Shown piece by piece: positions 1-8,556 of a stretch of DNA of 64,000 bases. The stretch's first letter is position 1. The number at the start of each line of letters is the position of its first letter. This DNA comes from Sphingomonadaceae bacterium 3R27C6 (GTDB taxonomy: Bacteria; Pseudomonadota; Alphaproteobacteria; Sphingomonadales; Sphingomonadaceae), in contig SCNS01000018.1 of NCBI GenBank assembly GCA_005503215.1, forward strand, positions 45,069 through 109,068, read 5' to 3'. A model generated the notes under the pieces. That model worked only from the letters and a program-made list of their open reading frames with translations. It was not told the origin of the DNA and did not search any database. Both the position numbers and the translations under genes were made by a program.

Positions 1-321
1 CGCGGCGGCCGCCTTCACTTTCGCGGTCGATTTGCCGTGGTTGTCGATCATCATCTCGGCAAAGGCCCTGACCTTTGCATCTTTCGATTTGGCGAGCAGG
101 GCTTTCGACGATTCGATCTCCCAGAGGTCGCCGGCGCCCGCCTGGGCAATATAGTCTGCGGTGCTAACGGCTGCCGCCGGCGTTGCGGCGGCCGGAGCGG
201 GCTCCGGCGCCATGGCGGCGGTGTCGGCAGACGCGGCGGCTTGCTCCTCGTCGCGCGTATCGGGTCCGCCGCATCCCGCGACAATCGCGGCAATCGCCGC
301 GGCTCCAATCCAAGTCTTCAT
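1..321 (-). CDS. DUF4142-type exported lipoprotein, N-terminal part (runs off the left edge)
   Basis: Only the first 107 codons are present; the gene continues beyond base 1. The product begins with MKTWIGAAAIAAIVAGCGG, a lipoprotein signal whose lipobox ends at Cys17. An Ala/Pro-rich linker follows, then the start of a helical domain (YIAQAGAGDLWEIESSKALL, then an AEMMIDNHGKS stretch). That pattern matches the DUF4142 (ferritin-like, periplasmic) family. The ATG at 321 is preceded by AGGAGA at good spacing, which fixes the start. It should be anchored in the envelope; its biochemical role is not known. The family call is from remembered motif pattern only. Confidence 0.7.
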   Translation of the reverse strand, partial: MKTWIGAAAIAAIVAGCGGPDTRDEEQAAASADTAAMAPEPAPAAATPAAAVSTADYIAQAGAGDLWEIESSKALLAKSKDAKVRAFAEMMIDNHGKSTAKVKAAAA

Positions 322-380
322 CTTATCTCTCCTCAAACCATTTTGTGCGCGTCGGCTGGGCGGCGCTTTTCCGCATGCAA

Positions 381-409
381 GACCGGGCCGCAGCGCGCGC
401 GGCCCGGTC
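381..409 (-). terminator. GC-rich hairpin downstream of the 436-579 gene
   Basis: Perfect 10-bp inverted repeat (GACCGGGCCG / CGGCCCGGTC) with a 9-nt loop, lying just beyond the stop of the small minus-strand gene. Only a short T stretch follows on the minus strand, so it is a weak intrinsic terminator or a processing stem. Confidence 0.45.
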
Positions 410-435
410 TTTCACCCGGAAAGCGGGGGCGGAGG

Positions 436-579
436 TCAGCTGCGCTGTTTGCCCTGGTCCTTGCTTCCGGACTGCTTGTCGGCTCCCGACCGGCTCTTGC
501 CGCCGTCCTGCTGCTGCTGGCTGCCCTTGCCGGACGAGCTGCCCTGCTGCTTGCCGTCTTTCTTGTCATTCTGTGCCAT
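436..579 (-). CDS. Small hydrophilic Gln/Gly/Ser/Lys-rich protein, 47 residues
   Basis: Starts MAQNDKKDGKQQG and ends DQGKQRS. It has almost no hydrophobic residues and low complexity, so it is probably intrinsically disordered and soluble. GGAAAGGA precedes the ATG at 579. A protein of the same style (start MGQNDQQGGQ, same GGAAAGG leader) is encoded at 56146-56310, so this is a small paralogous family in this genome. Function unknown; such proteins are often stress-associated, but nothing here proves it. Confidence 0.6.
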   Translation of the reverse strand: MAQNDKKDGKQQGSSSGKGSQQQQDGGKSRSGADKQSGSKDQGKQRS

Positions 580-886
580 GACGTATCCTTTCCATGCGGC
601 CCGAGGCGGGCCAATACGGAAACCCCGCGCCTGTCCGGCTTGTTGCGTGAAAGAGGAGCTGGGTTGATCGAAGTTATACGCTTTTGGCGTGCGGCAGCGG
701 TCCGGGGCGCCGTGCGTGTTCCGGCCGCCTTTCGCGACGGCGCGGCCCGTGGCGGCGGGGCGGGGCGGGCAGGCGCGTTCGGGGCTTCGCCGGACTCATC
801 ATGCGTGCGGGAGGGCGGCGGCGCGGCGCCGGTGCGGCCAAAAAGGGCCCGGCGCGCGGCGCGGCCCGCGGTCGCCTGACGCACCT
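580..886. other. Non-coding stretch, no gene recognised
   Basis: Very GC-rich spacer between two minus-strand genes. It should contain the promoter of the 436-579 gene, but no convincing hexamers stand out. The open frames crossing it have no recognisable protein pattern. Confidence 0.4.
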
Positions 887-1633
887 TCAACCAAGGCAGG
901 CGACGATCGTCTCGATCACCGCGATCGTTTCCCTGGGGTCGCGCACGCGCACCGTGTCGAGTCCTAGCAACTTCGCCGGATAGTCGTTGCCGCCCGGAAA
1001 GATCGCGTCGCCGATGAAGATCATGTCGCCGAGCGCGATTCCGCTCTCGGCGCTCAGCTTCTTGAGTCCATAGCCCTTGTCGACGCCCTCGCGCGTGACG
1101 TCGATCGAAGTCGCGCCGCCCATGTTGATCGACAGGCCCGGGAGCCGCTCGCCGAGATCCGCCTGGATGATCCGCCGCTTCGCGAAGTCGGGATCCCAGA
1201 CTTCCTTGGCGGCGATCGGCGCCTGCTGGCCGAGCGCCGAGAAAGTGATCTGGCTGCCGCGGTCCTCGATGCGGTCGCCCCAGACTTCCTCGGGAACGAA
1301 CCCCGTCGCCTCGAGCGACGCGTCGAAGGCGGCGAGGATGCGCGCCTTTTCCTCGTCGCTGAACAGCTCGGCATAAAGCGGCGTCCAGGCGCCGCCGCGG
1401 TGGACGAAAAGCTTCGTGCCCGTCGTCGGCATCAGCCAGAGCCGGCCCCGATCGGCGTTTGCCGGAAGTCGGCTCGCGACCTGCTTGTCGAACTGCGGCC
1501 AGTCGCCTCCCGAAATCACCGCGACCTCGGCGACGCCCAGGAGCTTCGCGATCGCCGCGCCCATTTCGGGGGCGAGCGGCTGCTTGCTTTCCGCCAGGGT
1601 TCCATCGAGATCGAAGGCGACGAGTTTCTTCAT
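887..1633 (-). CDS. HAD superfamily (type IIB, phosphomannomutase-like) hydrolase
   Basis: A 248-residue HAD phosphatase. Motif I is FDLDGTLAESK (catalytic Asp8 and Asp10), motif II is VAVISGG, motif III Lys lies in DKGYGLKKL, and motif IV is IFIGDAIFPGGND. The large cap between motifs II and III places it in the HAD-IIB group that includes phosphomannomutase and sucrose-phosphatase relatives. The start at 1633 has AGAGGAGA upstream; a longer frame to 1675 lacks this. Substrate is probably a sugar phosphate, which is inferred. It stands alone, divergent from the operon starting at 1890. Confidence 0.75.
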   Translation of the reverse strand: MKKLVAFDLDGTLAESKQPLAPEMGAAIAKLLGVAEVAVISGGDWPQFDKQVASRLPANADRGRLWLMPTTGTKLFVHRGGAWTPLYAELFSDEEKARILAAFDASLEATGFVPEEVWGDRIEDRGSQITFSALGQQAPIAAKEVWDPDFAKRRIIQADLGERLPGLSINMGGATSIDVTREGVDKGYGLKKLSAESGIALGDMIFIGDAIFPGGNDYPAKLLGLDTVRVRDPRETIAVIETIVACLG

Positions 1634-1889
1634 GATTGTCTCCTCTGTTCGCTGTCGCCGGCGCGCGGCCGGCAAAGCCTCACAATCGCCCGACGCCGGA
1701 CTAGGTTCCTGCCGGATTTTCCTCGGTCCTCGCTCGAGCGGGCAGCCGCGCCGGCATGGCGGGCAGCGCTCGTCGGCATGGAGGGACCGCGGCGGCGGCG
1801 TCAGATCGCTTGCCGGAAGCCCCGCACGGCCAAGGCAACGAGTTCGGCTTTGGAGGCGTTAGCGTCTCGATGACGAGGAAGACCATTCG

Positions 1890-2651
1890 ATGACCCCGCG
1901 CTGGCCTTCGGTGCTCTGGGTGGTTCGCCACGGCCAAAGCGCGGGCAATGTCGCGCGCGATGCCGCCGACGCGGCGGGTGACCTGCGCATTGCGCTCGAC
2001 CACCGCGATGTCGATGTGCCCCTCTCCGCGCTGGGCGAGCAACAGGCACAGGCGCTCGGCGCCTGGTTCGCAGCGGGCGAAGAAGACGGCCGCCCCGAGA
2101 TCATGCTCGCCTCGCCCTATGTCCGGGCGGTGCAGACCGCCGAAATCTTTCGCGGCGCAGGAGGCTGCGCGGCCGACGAGAAAATCTGCATCGACGAGCG
2201 GCTGCGCGAGAAGGAGTTCGGCATCCTCGACGGCCTCACGCGCCGAGGCATCGAGGCGGCGCATCCCGATCAGGCCGAATTCCGGCTGGCGCTTGGCAAA
2301 TTCTATCACCGCCCGCCGGGCGGCGAGAGCTGGTGCGATGTGATCCTGCGCCTCCGCTCGCTCCTCGACACGGTCTCGCTCCATTATGGCGGGCGGCGCG
2401 TGATGATCGTCGCGCACCAGGTGGTCGTCCTTTGCCTGCGCACCATCATCGAAAATCTGGGAGAGGCCGAGATATTGGCAATCGATAGCGAAGGCGACGT
2501 CGCCAATTGCGCGATCACCGAATATCGCTTCGACGCTGACATGGGCCGCGACGGCAACCTCGTCCTGTCGCGCTACAATGTAACTGCGCCGATGGAGGGC
2601 GAGGTTGCGGTCACCCGCGAACCCGATGCGATGGTGGCCGCGCGTGGCTGA
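1890..2651 (+). CDS. Histidine phosphatase family protein (phosphoglycerate mutase-like)
   Basis: 253 residues. The phosphohistidine motif VVRHGQS lies near residue 15, a second Arg/Glu segment is at EKEFGILDGL, and the distal catalytic His is in MIVAHQVV near residue 175. This is the branch-1 histidine phosphatase fold; cofactor-dependent mutase, fructose-bisphosphatase and general phosphatase activities all share it, so the substrate is open. It is the first gene of a compact plus-strand operon: its stop overlaps the start of the next gene by 8 nt. Confidence 0.75.
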   Translation: MTPRWPSVLWVVRHGQSAGNVARDAADAAGDLRIALDHRDVDVPLSALGEQQAQALGAWFAAGEEDGRPEIMLASPYVRAVQTAEIFRGAGGCAADEKICIDERLREKEFGILDGLTRRGIEAAHPDQAEFRLALGKFYHRPPGGESWCDVILRLRSLLDTVSLHYGGRRVMIVAHQVVVLCLRTIIENLGEAEILAIDSEGDVANCAITEYRFDADMGRDGNLVLSRYNVTAPMEGEVAVTREPDAMVAARG

Positions 2652-3525
2652 GGCAACCCCGCTCGACACCGCCTGGCTGAAGGCGCATCCGCTTCCCGAT
2701 CATCATGACAATGTCGACAAGAACGGCCGCGGCCGCGTGCTCGTGATCGGCGGTTGCCGCCGGGTGCCAGGCGGCATGCTGCTCACCGCCGAGGCGGCGT
2801 TCCGCGCCGGGGCGGGCAAGGTGACGATCGCGACGATCGCCTCGGCGGCGATCCCGATCGGCATCGCCTTTCCGGCCTGCGCCGTCGTCGCGCTCCCCGA
2901 AACCGAAGCGGGCGAGATTGCGCCCGAGGCGGCCGAACTGCTGCTCGCCGAGGTGGCACTGCACGACGCCATCGTCTTTGGGCCCGCGATGATCGACGCC
3001 GACATCGTCCGGACCCTGCTCGAAGCCCTGCTGCCGGCGCTGCCCGAGGACATCTTCCTCCTCCTCGACGCCGTCGCGCTGCGCGCAGCGGCCGCACATT
3101 CGGATGCGATCCGGGCGCGCGCCGCGCACACAATCCTCACCCCGCACGAAGGCGAACTTGCCGCGATGCTCGATGTAGCGAAAGAGGAGGTCGCAAGCGA
3201 CCCGCTCGCGTCGCTCGGCAAGGCGGCCGACCTCTTCGGCGCGGCGGTGATGGTCAAGGGCGCGACGAGCCATCTCATCGCCGAGGGGAGCTGCCTGGCT
3301 TATGCGGGCGGCGGGCTCGGCCTTGCCGTCAGCGGCTCGGGCGACGTGCTGGCGGGCCTCATCGCCGGGCTCGGCGCGCAAGGCCTCTCGCCCCTGCAGG
3401 CGTCCGCCTGGGGCATCTGGCTGCACGGCGAAGCGGGGCGGCGGCTCGGCGAAACCATGGGGCCGCTCGGCTATCTTGCGCGCGAGCTGCTGCCGCTCGT
3501 CCCGGGGCTGATGCGCGGTGTCTGA
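2644..3525 (+). CDS. nnrD: ADP-dependent (S)-NAD(P)H-hydrate dehydratase (YjeF C-terminal family)
   Basis: About 293 residues from the GTG at 2644, chosen because it overlaps the upstream stop. It carries the ribokinase-like fold signatures NGRGRVLVIGG near the N terminus, an LTPHEGEL segment, and SGSGDVLAGLIAG with the catalytic Asp. The enzyme repairs hydrated NADH/NADPH using ADP. Most bacteria fuse it to the epimerase NnrE; here the epimerase domain is absent, so it must be encoded elsewhere. Earlier in-frame starts exist at 2605 and 2626. The 3' end overlaps the MgtC-like gene by 8 nt. Confidence 0.85.
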   Translation: MAEATPLDTAWLKAHPLPDHHDNVDKNGRGRVLVIGGCRRVPGGMLLTAEAAFRAGAGKVTIATIASAAIPIGIAFPACAVVALPETEAGEIAPEAAELLLAEVALHDAIVFGPAMIDADIVRTLLEALLPALPEDIFLLLDAVALRAAAAHSDAIRARAAHTILTPHEGELAAMLDVAKEEVASDPLASLGKAADLFGAAVMVKGATSHLIAEGSCLAYAGGGLGLAVSGSGDVLAGLIAGLGAQGLSPLQASAWGIWLHGEAGRRLGETMGPLGYLARELLPLVPGLMRGV

Positions 3526-4213
3526 GCTCGATCTCCTCGACCCCGATCTCCTGCTGCCGATCGCGGGGGCGGTCATCGCCGGCGCGATTATCGGCGGCGA
3601 GCGCGAATATCGCGCGAGCCCGGCGGGTCTGCGCACCCATATCCTCGTCGCGCTGTCCTGCTGTCTCCTCATGCTGTCGGCCGTTCACCAGATGGAATGG
3701 CTCACCGACACGCCGACCGAGGTCGTGCGCATCGATCCCGTGCGCATGGCGCATGGCGTGCTCACCGGCATCGGCTTCCTGTGCGGGGGCGTGATCTTTC
3801 GCGAGGGGCTCAATATCCGCGGGCTCACCACCGCTGCATCGCTCTGGATGACCGCGACACTCGGCATCCTGTTCGGGGTCGGCTTCTACGAACTCGCCAT
3901 CTTCGGCGGCGTCGCGACCTTCCTCGTGCTCGCTGCCGTCACCTGGACCGAGCGCCACGCGCCGCAGCGGCGCATCGCGCATATCACGCTCGACTATCGG
4001 GCGGGAACGAGCATCGCCTCGGCCGAGGTCATCGCCCTGCTCGGCGAACATGGCCTCAAGGCGATCACCGTCGAACAGCGCCGCGCCGGCGGCGCGCCCG
4101 GTTTTACCGCCATCGCCGCAGGCTATGGCGAGGAATGTGCCGATGCGCTGGCGGCGGCGCTCAGCGAGGACGATCGCATCGCCGCCTTCGACATCAGGCC
4201 GCAGCAGGGATGA
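3518..4213 (+). CDS. MgtC/SapB family inner-membrane protein
   Basis: 231 residues, GTG start overlapping nnrD. The N-terminal half is membrane-embedded with about four to five helices and the family signatures GGEREYR, GLRTHILVAL, GIGFLCGGVIF and RGLTTAASLW. A soluble ACT-like C-terminal domain of about 70 residues follows. MgtC proteins modulate Mg2+ adaptation or F-ATPase activity in pathogens; in free-living bacteria the role is less certain. The operon context here is metabolic rather than virulence-related. Confidence 0.85.
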   Translation: MSELDLLDPDLLLPIAGAVIAGAIIGGEREYRASPAGLRTHILVALSCCLLMLSAVHQMEWLTDTPTEVVRIDPVRMAHGVLTGIGFLCGGVIFREGLNIRGLTTAASLWMTATLGILFGVGFYELAIFGGVATFLVLAAVTWTERHAPQRRIAHITLDYRAGTSIASAEVIALLGEHGLKAITVEQRRAGGAPGFTAIAAGYGEECADALAAALSEDDRIAAFDIRPQQG

Positions 4214-5202
4214 AGGGTGGGGCCGGAACGGGCGCGGGCATGTCCGCTGGCCGCGACCCTTCGGGCGAGCCCGCTTATGATGCGCTCGTCATCGGCGCGG
4301 GACCCGCAGGGCTCACCGCCGCTCTCTATCTGGCACGCTATCGCCGCCGCACCCTCGTGCTCCACGACGGGCGCTCGCGCGCACTCGGGGCGCCGATGGC
4401 CTGGAACGTGCCCGGCTTTCCCGACGGAATATCGGGAGCCGATCTCGTCGCGCGGCTCACCGATCAGGCCGGGCGATATGGCGCCGACATCGAAGTGGCT
4501 CGCGTCGATCACCTGTCTGCGAACGCGGGAGGTGCCCCCTTCGCGGCGCAGCTCGAAGACGGCCGCCGCCTGTCGGCGCGCGGGCTCATTCTCGCGACCG
4601 GCGTCATCACCAACGAGGCGGTGCTCGATAGCGGCGACCATGACGCCGCCGTCCGCAGCGGGGCGCTGCGCTACTGCCCGATCTGCGACGGATTTGAGCA
4701 TCGCGGGCGCAAGATCGCCGTACTCGGGTCGGACCTTCATGGCGCCGCCGAGGCGATGTTCCTGAGGCAATATACCGACGATGTGACCCTCATCCCCAAG
4801 TGGCAGGTCGAGCTCACGCCCGCGCAGCGTGCCGAACTTCTGGCAAGCGACGTGCGGATCGAGGAGCGGCAGCTGCTTCGCCTCGCGCACCGGGACAGAC
4901 GCATCGCGGTGCAGCTGGAGGGTGCAGAGGACGCGCTTCTCTTCGACACCCTCTATCCGGCGCTCGGGTCCGAACCGCGCAGCGAATTGCTGGCGGGGCT
5001 CGGTCTCCAGGGCGACGCCAATCGCTGCCTGCCCGCCGATGCCTTTGCCGAGCCCTTGATGCCCGGCGTCTATGGCGCCGGCGATGTTCTCGCCGGGCTC
5101 GACCAGATCAGCACCGCGACGGGCCATGGCGCGGCGGCTGCGACGCGGCTTCACAACTGGCTGCGCCGTGTCGAAGGGCATGTAATGGCGGACCAGCACT
5201 GA
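4210..5202 (+). CDS. Thioredoxin reductase-like NAD(P)/FAD-dependent oxidoreductase
   Basis: 330 residues; the start codon overlaps the MgtC stop as ATGA (a second ATG lies at 4240). There is an FAD Rossmann motif DALVIGAGPAGLTAALYLAR, a redox-active CPIC pair in RYCPICDGFE, an NAD(P) segment KIAVLGSDLHGAAEA and a C-terminal GVYGAGDVL FAD contact. Length and CxxC fit TrxB-like low-molecular-weight reductases. The NAD(P) loop is GSDLHGAA rather than the usual GGGNSA, so the coenzyme preference or partner may differ from housekeeping TrxB. It is the last gene of the operon. Confidence 0.8.
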   Translation: MKGGAGTGAGMSAGRDPSGEPAYDALVIGAGPAGLTAALYLARYRRRTLVLHDGRSRALGAPMAWNVPGFPDGISGADLVARLTDQAGRYGADIEVARVDHLSANAGGAPFAAQLEDGRRLSARGLILATGVITNEAVLDSGDHDAAVRSGALRYCPICDGFEHRGRKIAVLGSDLHGAAEAMFLRQYTDDVTLIPKWQVELTPAQRAELLASDVRIEERQLLRLAHRDRRIAVQLEGAEDALLFDTLYPALGSEPRSELLAGLGLQGDANRCLPADAFAEPLMPGVYGAGDVLAGLDQISTATGHGAAAATRLHNWLRRVEGHVMADQH

Positions 5203-5542
5203 AGGACAAGGGGCAGGCTATCGCTTCGACGGATGCACGAAAGCTGCTCGGCCGGGCGCGTTCGGCCCACATAGTCGTTGGGCAAAACCTGCCTCGTTGA
5301 GCCTGGCGATGCAATAGGGGAGAGGGCGCTGCCCGTCGCAGCGCGTGCAGGATTGATTTCGATCATGATGATTTCGCGCCTTGGAGTCCCGAAATCTGCT
5401 AAGTAGAACTGGCTGAGTCCCACCCTCAACGGCGTCTGTTGCGGCTGTCTTGTTTTGCAGTTCGTCCTTTGCATGAGGCCTGCCGATCATTGGGTGCTGA
5501 GAGCAGGGTCGCGCTTGCTCCGGAACAGGAATGGAGCATGTC
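5203..5542. other. Intergenic stretch, no gene recognised
   Basis: Between the operon end and the small gene at 5543. It must hold a promoter for 5543, but no clear hexamer pair was identified. GC falls locally around 5340-5460, consistent with regulatory sequence. Confidence 0.35.
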
Positions 5543-5800
5543 ATGCGCCTTTTTCACCTTCTTTTTCATGGCGAGGATGCGCGCGAGCCGCGCCGCGTCG
5601 AATTTCGCGCGCCCGACGCCTATCAGGCGTTCCAGTTCGCGCTCAACGATCGCGGCAGTGCCGAGGTCGAACTATGGGACGGCGAGCAGCTTCTCGTACG
5701 CATGAGCAAGACCGAAGCCAATCTCTGGAAGCTGCACGGCCTCCCCCCATCCCAAGGCACCGCGGGGCCCTCTGCTCAGCCAGGCGCCGCCGCCGCCTGA
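5543..5800 (+). CDS. Small hypothetical protein (paralogue of the broken gene at 39058)
   Basis: About 85 residues from ATG 5543, preceded by GGAG; an upstream in-frame ATG at 5531 is also possible. The core reads MRLFHLLFHGEDAREPRRVE, then a DAYQAFQFALNDR stretch, then VELWDGEQLLVRMSK and NLWKLHG. The pattern (short beta start, helix, LWDG hairpin) suggests a compact alpha/beta fold. The same order of motifs is found at 39058-39273 with a premature stop, so this is the intact copy. The Ala/Pro/Gly-rich tail looks disordered. Function unknown. Confidence 0.6.
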   Translation: MRLFHLLFHGEDAREPRRVEFRAPDAYQAFQFALNDRGSAEVELWDGEQLLVRMSKTEANLWKLHGLPPSQGTAGPSAQPGAAAA

Positions 5801-5867
5801 ACCGCGCTGAGCCGGTGACGCGCTCGCGAGGGACTTGTGACAAGTGGATAACGCCCGCTTGCCCGCC

Positions 5868-6260
5868 TCAGGCGGGCCGGCCGTCTTGCCCGGCGCAGAG
5901 GCCGAGGCAGGCATCGACGAGCGCGCTCATCAGCACGGGCTTCGAGAAGAAGAAGCTGCCATCGACCTGGCGGTCGGCGAGCGGCACATTGGCCGAGGCG
6001 TAGACGACGCCGCCGCCCGGATGAGCGGTGCGGTACGCTTCCGCGAGGCTCCATCCGTCGAGAGCGCCGGCAAGCCGGATATCGGTCACGAGGATATGCG
6101 GTCGCTCCTCGCCGATCAGGAGCAGCGCATCCTCGGCGCTTTCGACCTCGCGAACCGCGAACCCGGCCTCCTCGAGCGCCTCGACGATGTCGATGCGGAC
6201 GAGCCATTCGTCTTCGGCGACGATGGCCGTGCAGAGAGGGGCGGGGGACGGGTTTGGCAC
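5868..6260 (-). CDS. Single-domain response regulator (receiver only)
   Basis: Receiver domain with acidic pocket AEDEW, phosphoacceptor Asp in ILVTDIRLAG and the conserved Lys in FFFSKPV. No output domain follows. The GTG at 6260 gives a normal-length receiver of 130 residues; the frame stays open to a GTG at 6356 but that extension has no receiver character and no clear ribosome site marks either start. It lies divergent from the HWE kinase at 6432, so the two probably form a phosphorelay of the type used in alphaproteobacterial stress and light signalling. That pairing is inferred from position. Confidence 0.75.
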   Translation of the reverse strand: MPNPSPAPLCTAIVAEDEWLVRIDIVEALEEAGFAVREVESAEDALLLIGEERPHILVTDIRLAGALDGWSLAEAYRTAHPGGGVVYASANVPLADRQVDGSFFFSKPVLMSALVDACLGLCAGQDGRPA

Positions 6261-6431
6261 GCTGATGACTTTCGCCCTGAAACATGGATCGAAGTTGAGA
6301 GGTCGCTCGGCGTCACGGCTGGGCGCATGGCAGTCTCGGCGGAACGCATCAACCACTCAAGGGTTTCTTTGCCATAGCGAATTCCCGTTTCGGGAACGCA
6401 GGGGCCATCGGAGGGGCAGGGACCATGACAT

Positions 6432-8000
6432 ATGCGTGAGACGCTGATCGAGGACGAAGCGGCGCAAGGGGGCTTAGCCGTTCGCGAAAGTGCCGCGCAC
6501 CTCGCGGCGCTCGTCGAGGGCTCGGACGATGCGATCATCAGTAAAACGCTCGATGGAACCATCACCAGCTGGAATCCCGCGGCCGAACGCATGTTCGGTT
6601 TTCGTGCCGACGAGATCGTCGGCCGCTCGATCCTCACCCTCATCCCCGAGGAACGCCGCAGCGAAGAAACCGCGATCATCGAGCGTGTGCGCGCCGGCGA
6701 GCGCGTTCCGCCTTTCGAGACGGTCCGTCGGCGCAAGGACGGCAGCCTCGTCGACCTCTCGATCACCGTGTCGCCGGTGCGCCGCGCCGACGGCACGATC
6801 ATCGGCGCTTCGAAGATCGCGCGCGACATCTCGGAACGAAAGGCGGTCGAGGCGCAGCTCGCCCGCCAGGCCGAGCGGCTGACCCAGCTCAATCGCGCCG
6901 CCCTCCTCGTCTCGCAGGATCTCGACCTCGAACGGATCGTCCAGGCGGTGACCGATATCGCGACCGAACTCAGCGGTGCGCGCTTCGGCGCCTTCTTTTA
7001 CAATGTGCTCGGCGACGAGGGCGAAGGCTATCTGCTCTTCTCGCTTTCCGGTGCGCCGCGCGAGGCGTTCGAGCGCTTCGGCATGCCGCGCAATACCGCC
7101 GTCTTCGACCCTACGTTCCGCGGAGCGGGGACGATCCGGTCGGACGATATCCGCAAGGATCCGCGCTACGGCCTGAGCGCGCCGCACCACGGCATGCCCG
7201 ACGGGCATCTGCCCGTCGTGAGCTATCTCGCGGTTCCCGTCATCTCGCGCTCGGGCGCGGTGCTCGGCGGTCTTTTCTTTGGCCATGACGAGCCCGCCAT
7301 GTTCAATGCCGAGGTCGAGGAGCTTGTCGAGGCCGTGGCTGCGCAGGCGGCGGTGGCGATGGACAACGCCCATCTTCACGAGGCGGCGCGCGTCGAGATC
7401 GCGGCGCGCGTGAAGGCCGAAGAGGAGCTCCAGCTCACCCTCGCCGAAATGCGCCACCGGGTGAAGAACACGCTCGCGATGGTCCAGGCGATCGCCGCGC
7501 AGACGTTTCGCGAGACGCCGGCCGCCGAGCGCCAGTCGTTCGAGGCGCGCGTCCGCGCCCTCTCCGACGCGCACGACCTCCTCACCGAGCGCCACTGGGG
7601 CACCGTATCGGCCGGTGAAATGATCGAGCGCGCGCTGCACGCTTTCGACAAGATGAAGCCGGGCCGCATCAGCCTCGCGGGGCCGGACGCAGAGGTGCCG
7701 GCGTCGAGGGCGCTGCTCGCGGCGATGGCGCTGCACGAACTCGGGACCAATGCGGTCAAATATGGAGCGCTGTCGGGCGATGCCGGCACGGTCGCGGTCG
7801 AGTGGGACATGGTGAACGAGAGCGGCCGGGATCGGCTCCGCCTGCGCTGGAGCGAGCAGGGCGGTCCCCCCGTCGCGCCTCCCGCACGTACGGGTTTCGG
7901 CACGCGAATGCTCGAACGGGCGCTCCGCGGGCAGGGCGGCAGCGCCGCGATCGAATTCCGGCCCGAAGGTGTCTGCTGCACCCTTGAACTTCCCGCATGA
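6432..8000 (+). CDS. PAS-GAF sensor histidine kinase of the HWE family
   Basis: 522 residues, no membrane segment, so cytoplasmic. PAS domain at about 20-140 (SDDAIISKTLDGTITSWN), GAF domain at about 155-320, then an HWE/HisKA_2-type kinase core. The phospho-His is in EMRHRVKNTLAMVQAIAAQT (about residue 346), the N-box is HELGTNAVKYGAL, and a WSE triplet fits the W-x-E signature of HWE kinases. No Cys-containing LOV motif is seen in the PAS, so the ligand is unknown. Divergently transcribed from the receiver at 5868-6260. Confidence 0.88.
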   Translation: MRETLIEDEAAQGGLAVRESAAHLAALVEGSDDAIISKTLDGTITSWNPAAERMFGFRADEIVGRSILTLIPEERRSEETAIIERVRAGERVPPFETVRRRKDGSLVDLSITVSPVRRADGTIIGASKIARDISERKAVEAQLARQAERLTQLNRAALLVSQDLDLERIVQAVTDIATELSGARFGAFFYNVLGDEGEGYLLFSLSGAPREAFERFGMPRNTAVFDPTFRGAGTIRSDDIRKDPRYGLSAPHHGMPDGHLPVVSYLAVPVISRSGAVLGGLFFGHDEPAMFNAEVEELVEAVAAQAAVAMDNAHLHEAARVEIAARVKAEEELQLTLAEMRHRVKNTLAMVQAIAAQTFRETPAAERQSFEARVRALSDAHDLLTERHWGTVSAGEMIERALHAFDKMKPGRISLAGPDAEVPASRALLAAMALHELGTNAVKYGALSGDAGTVAVEWDMVNESGRDRLRLRWSEQGGPPVAPPARTGFGTRMLERALRGQGGSAAIEFRPEGVCCTLELPA

Positions 8001-8166
8001 CCAGCATCTTGGGCGCGGCTGGAGCGCGCGAGGCTCGCGCGCTTCGTGGGTCGAGGATCGAAGGTGCGGGCCGAAGGTCGATGGTCGAAGGGAGCGGGTC
8101 GCGGGTGGGCGTCACAAACCTTGCTCGTGGCTGGCGAGTCGGGCGCGGCTCGGTTAAGGCATAGCC

Positions 8167-8424
8167 ATGGCGGGAATCGGATCACGCATCGACGAGTCGG
8201 GAATGCTGCTGCGGGTGGCAGGCGGCTTCGCGCTTCGCCGCGACCTCGGCGGCCGCTGGCGGCTCGACCTTCGCCGCACCCCCGTCGACCATGTCGAGAA
8301 GCGCGTGCGCATCACGGGCACGCTCGTCGGCGACGATCTTGTCGAGGTCGACGGCGTCGCCCCGGAAGGCGCTACCGCGGCGGGTGGTGCTCTTCCGGAC
8401 AGCGGCTCGCCGATCGAAGCATAG
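8167..8424 (+). CDS. DUF5818-like small protein
   Basis: 85 residues. The motif order is a GMLLRVAGGFALRRDLGGRW core, an LDLRR turn, then VEKRVRITGTLVGDDLVEVD, which resembles the short OB-like or SH3-like beta proteins common in sphingomonads and labelled DUF5818. It stands alone between the kinase and the membrane protein at 8557. The family name is given from memory of the pattern. Function unknown. Confidence 0.6.
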   Translation: MAGIGSRIDESGMLLRVAGGFALRRDLGGRWRLDLRRTPVDHVEKRVRITGTLVGDDLVEVDGVAPEGATAAGGALPDSGSPIEA

Positions 8425-8556
8425 CCGCGCCGCCACTGGCCGGAGCTGCCTGGCAGGAGGATCGTAAAGCGGATGTCCGCAGGCGGTCCGGATGCCTCTC
8501 ATTTTTGACGGTCTCGAGCCGCGGAACAAAGTGCCGCGGCGCCGGTTGAAGCTTGC

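Noticed and set aside
1701..2669. Long minus-strand open frame (322 codons) opposite the histidine phosphatase gene
   Set aside because: It is the antisense shadow of the RHG-motif protein and has no recognisable domains; high GC produces such frames throughout.
8000..8160. Short direct repeats (variants of GGTCGA and GATCGAAGG) between the HWE kinase and DUF5818 genes
   Set aside because: Imperfect, short and few; not a CRISPR array or a convincing protein-binding array.
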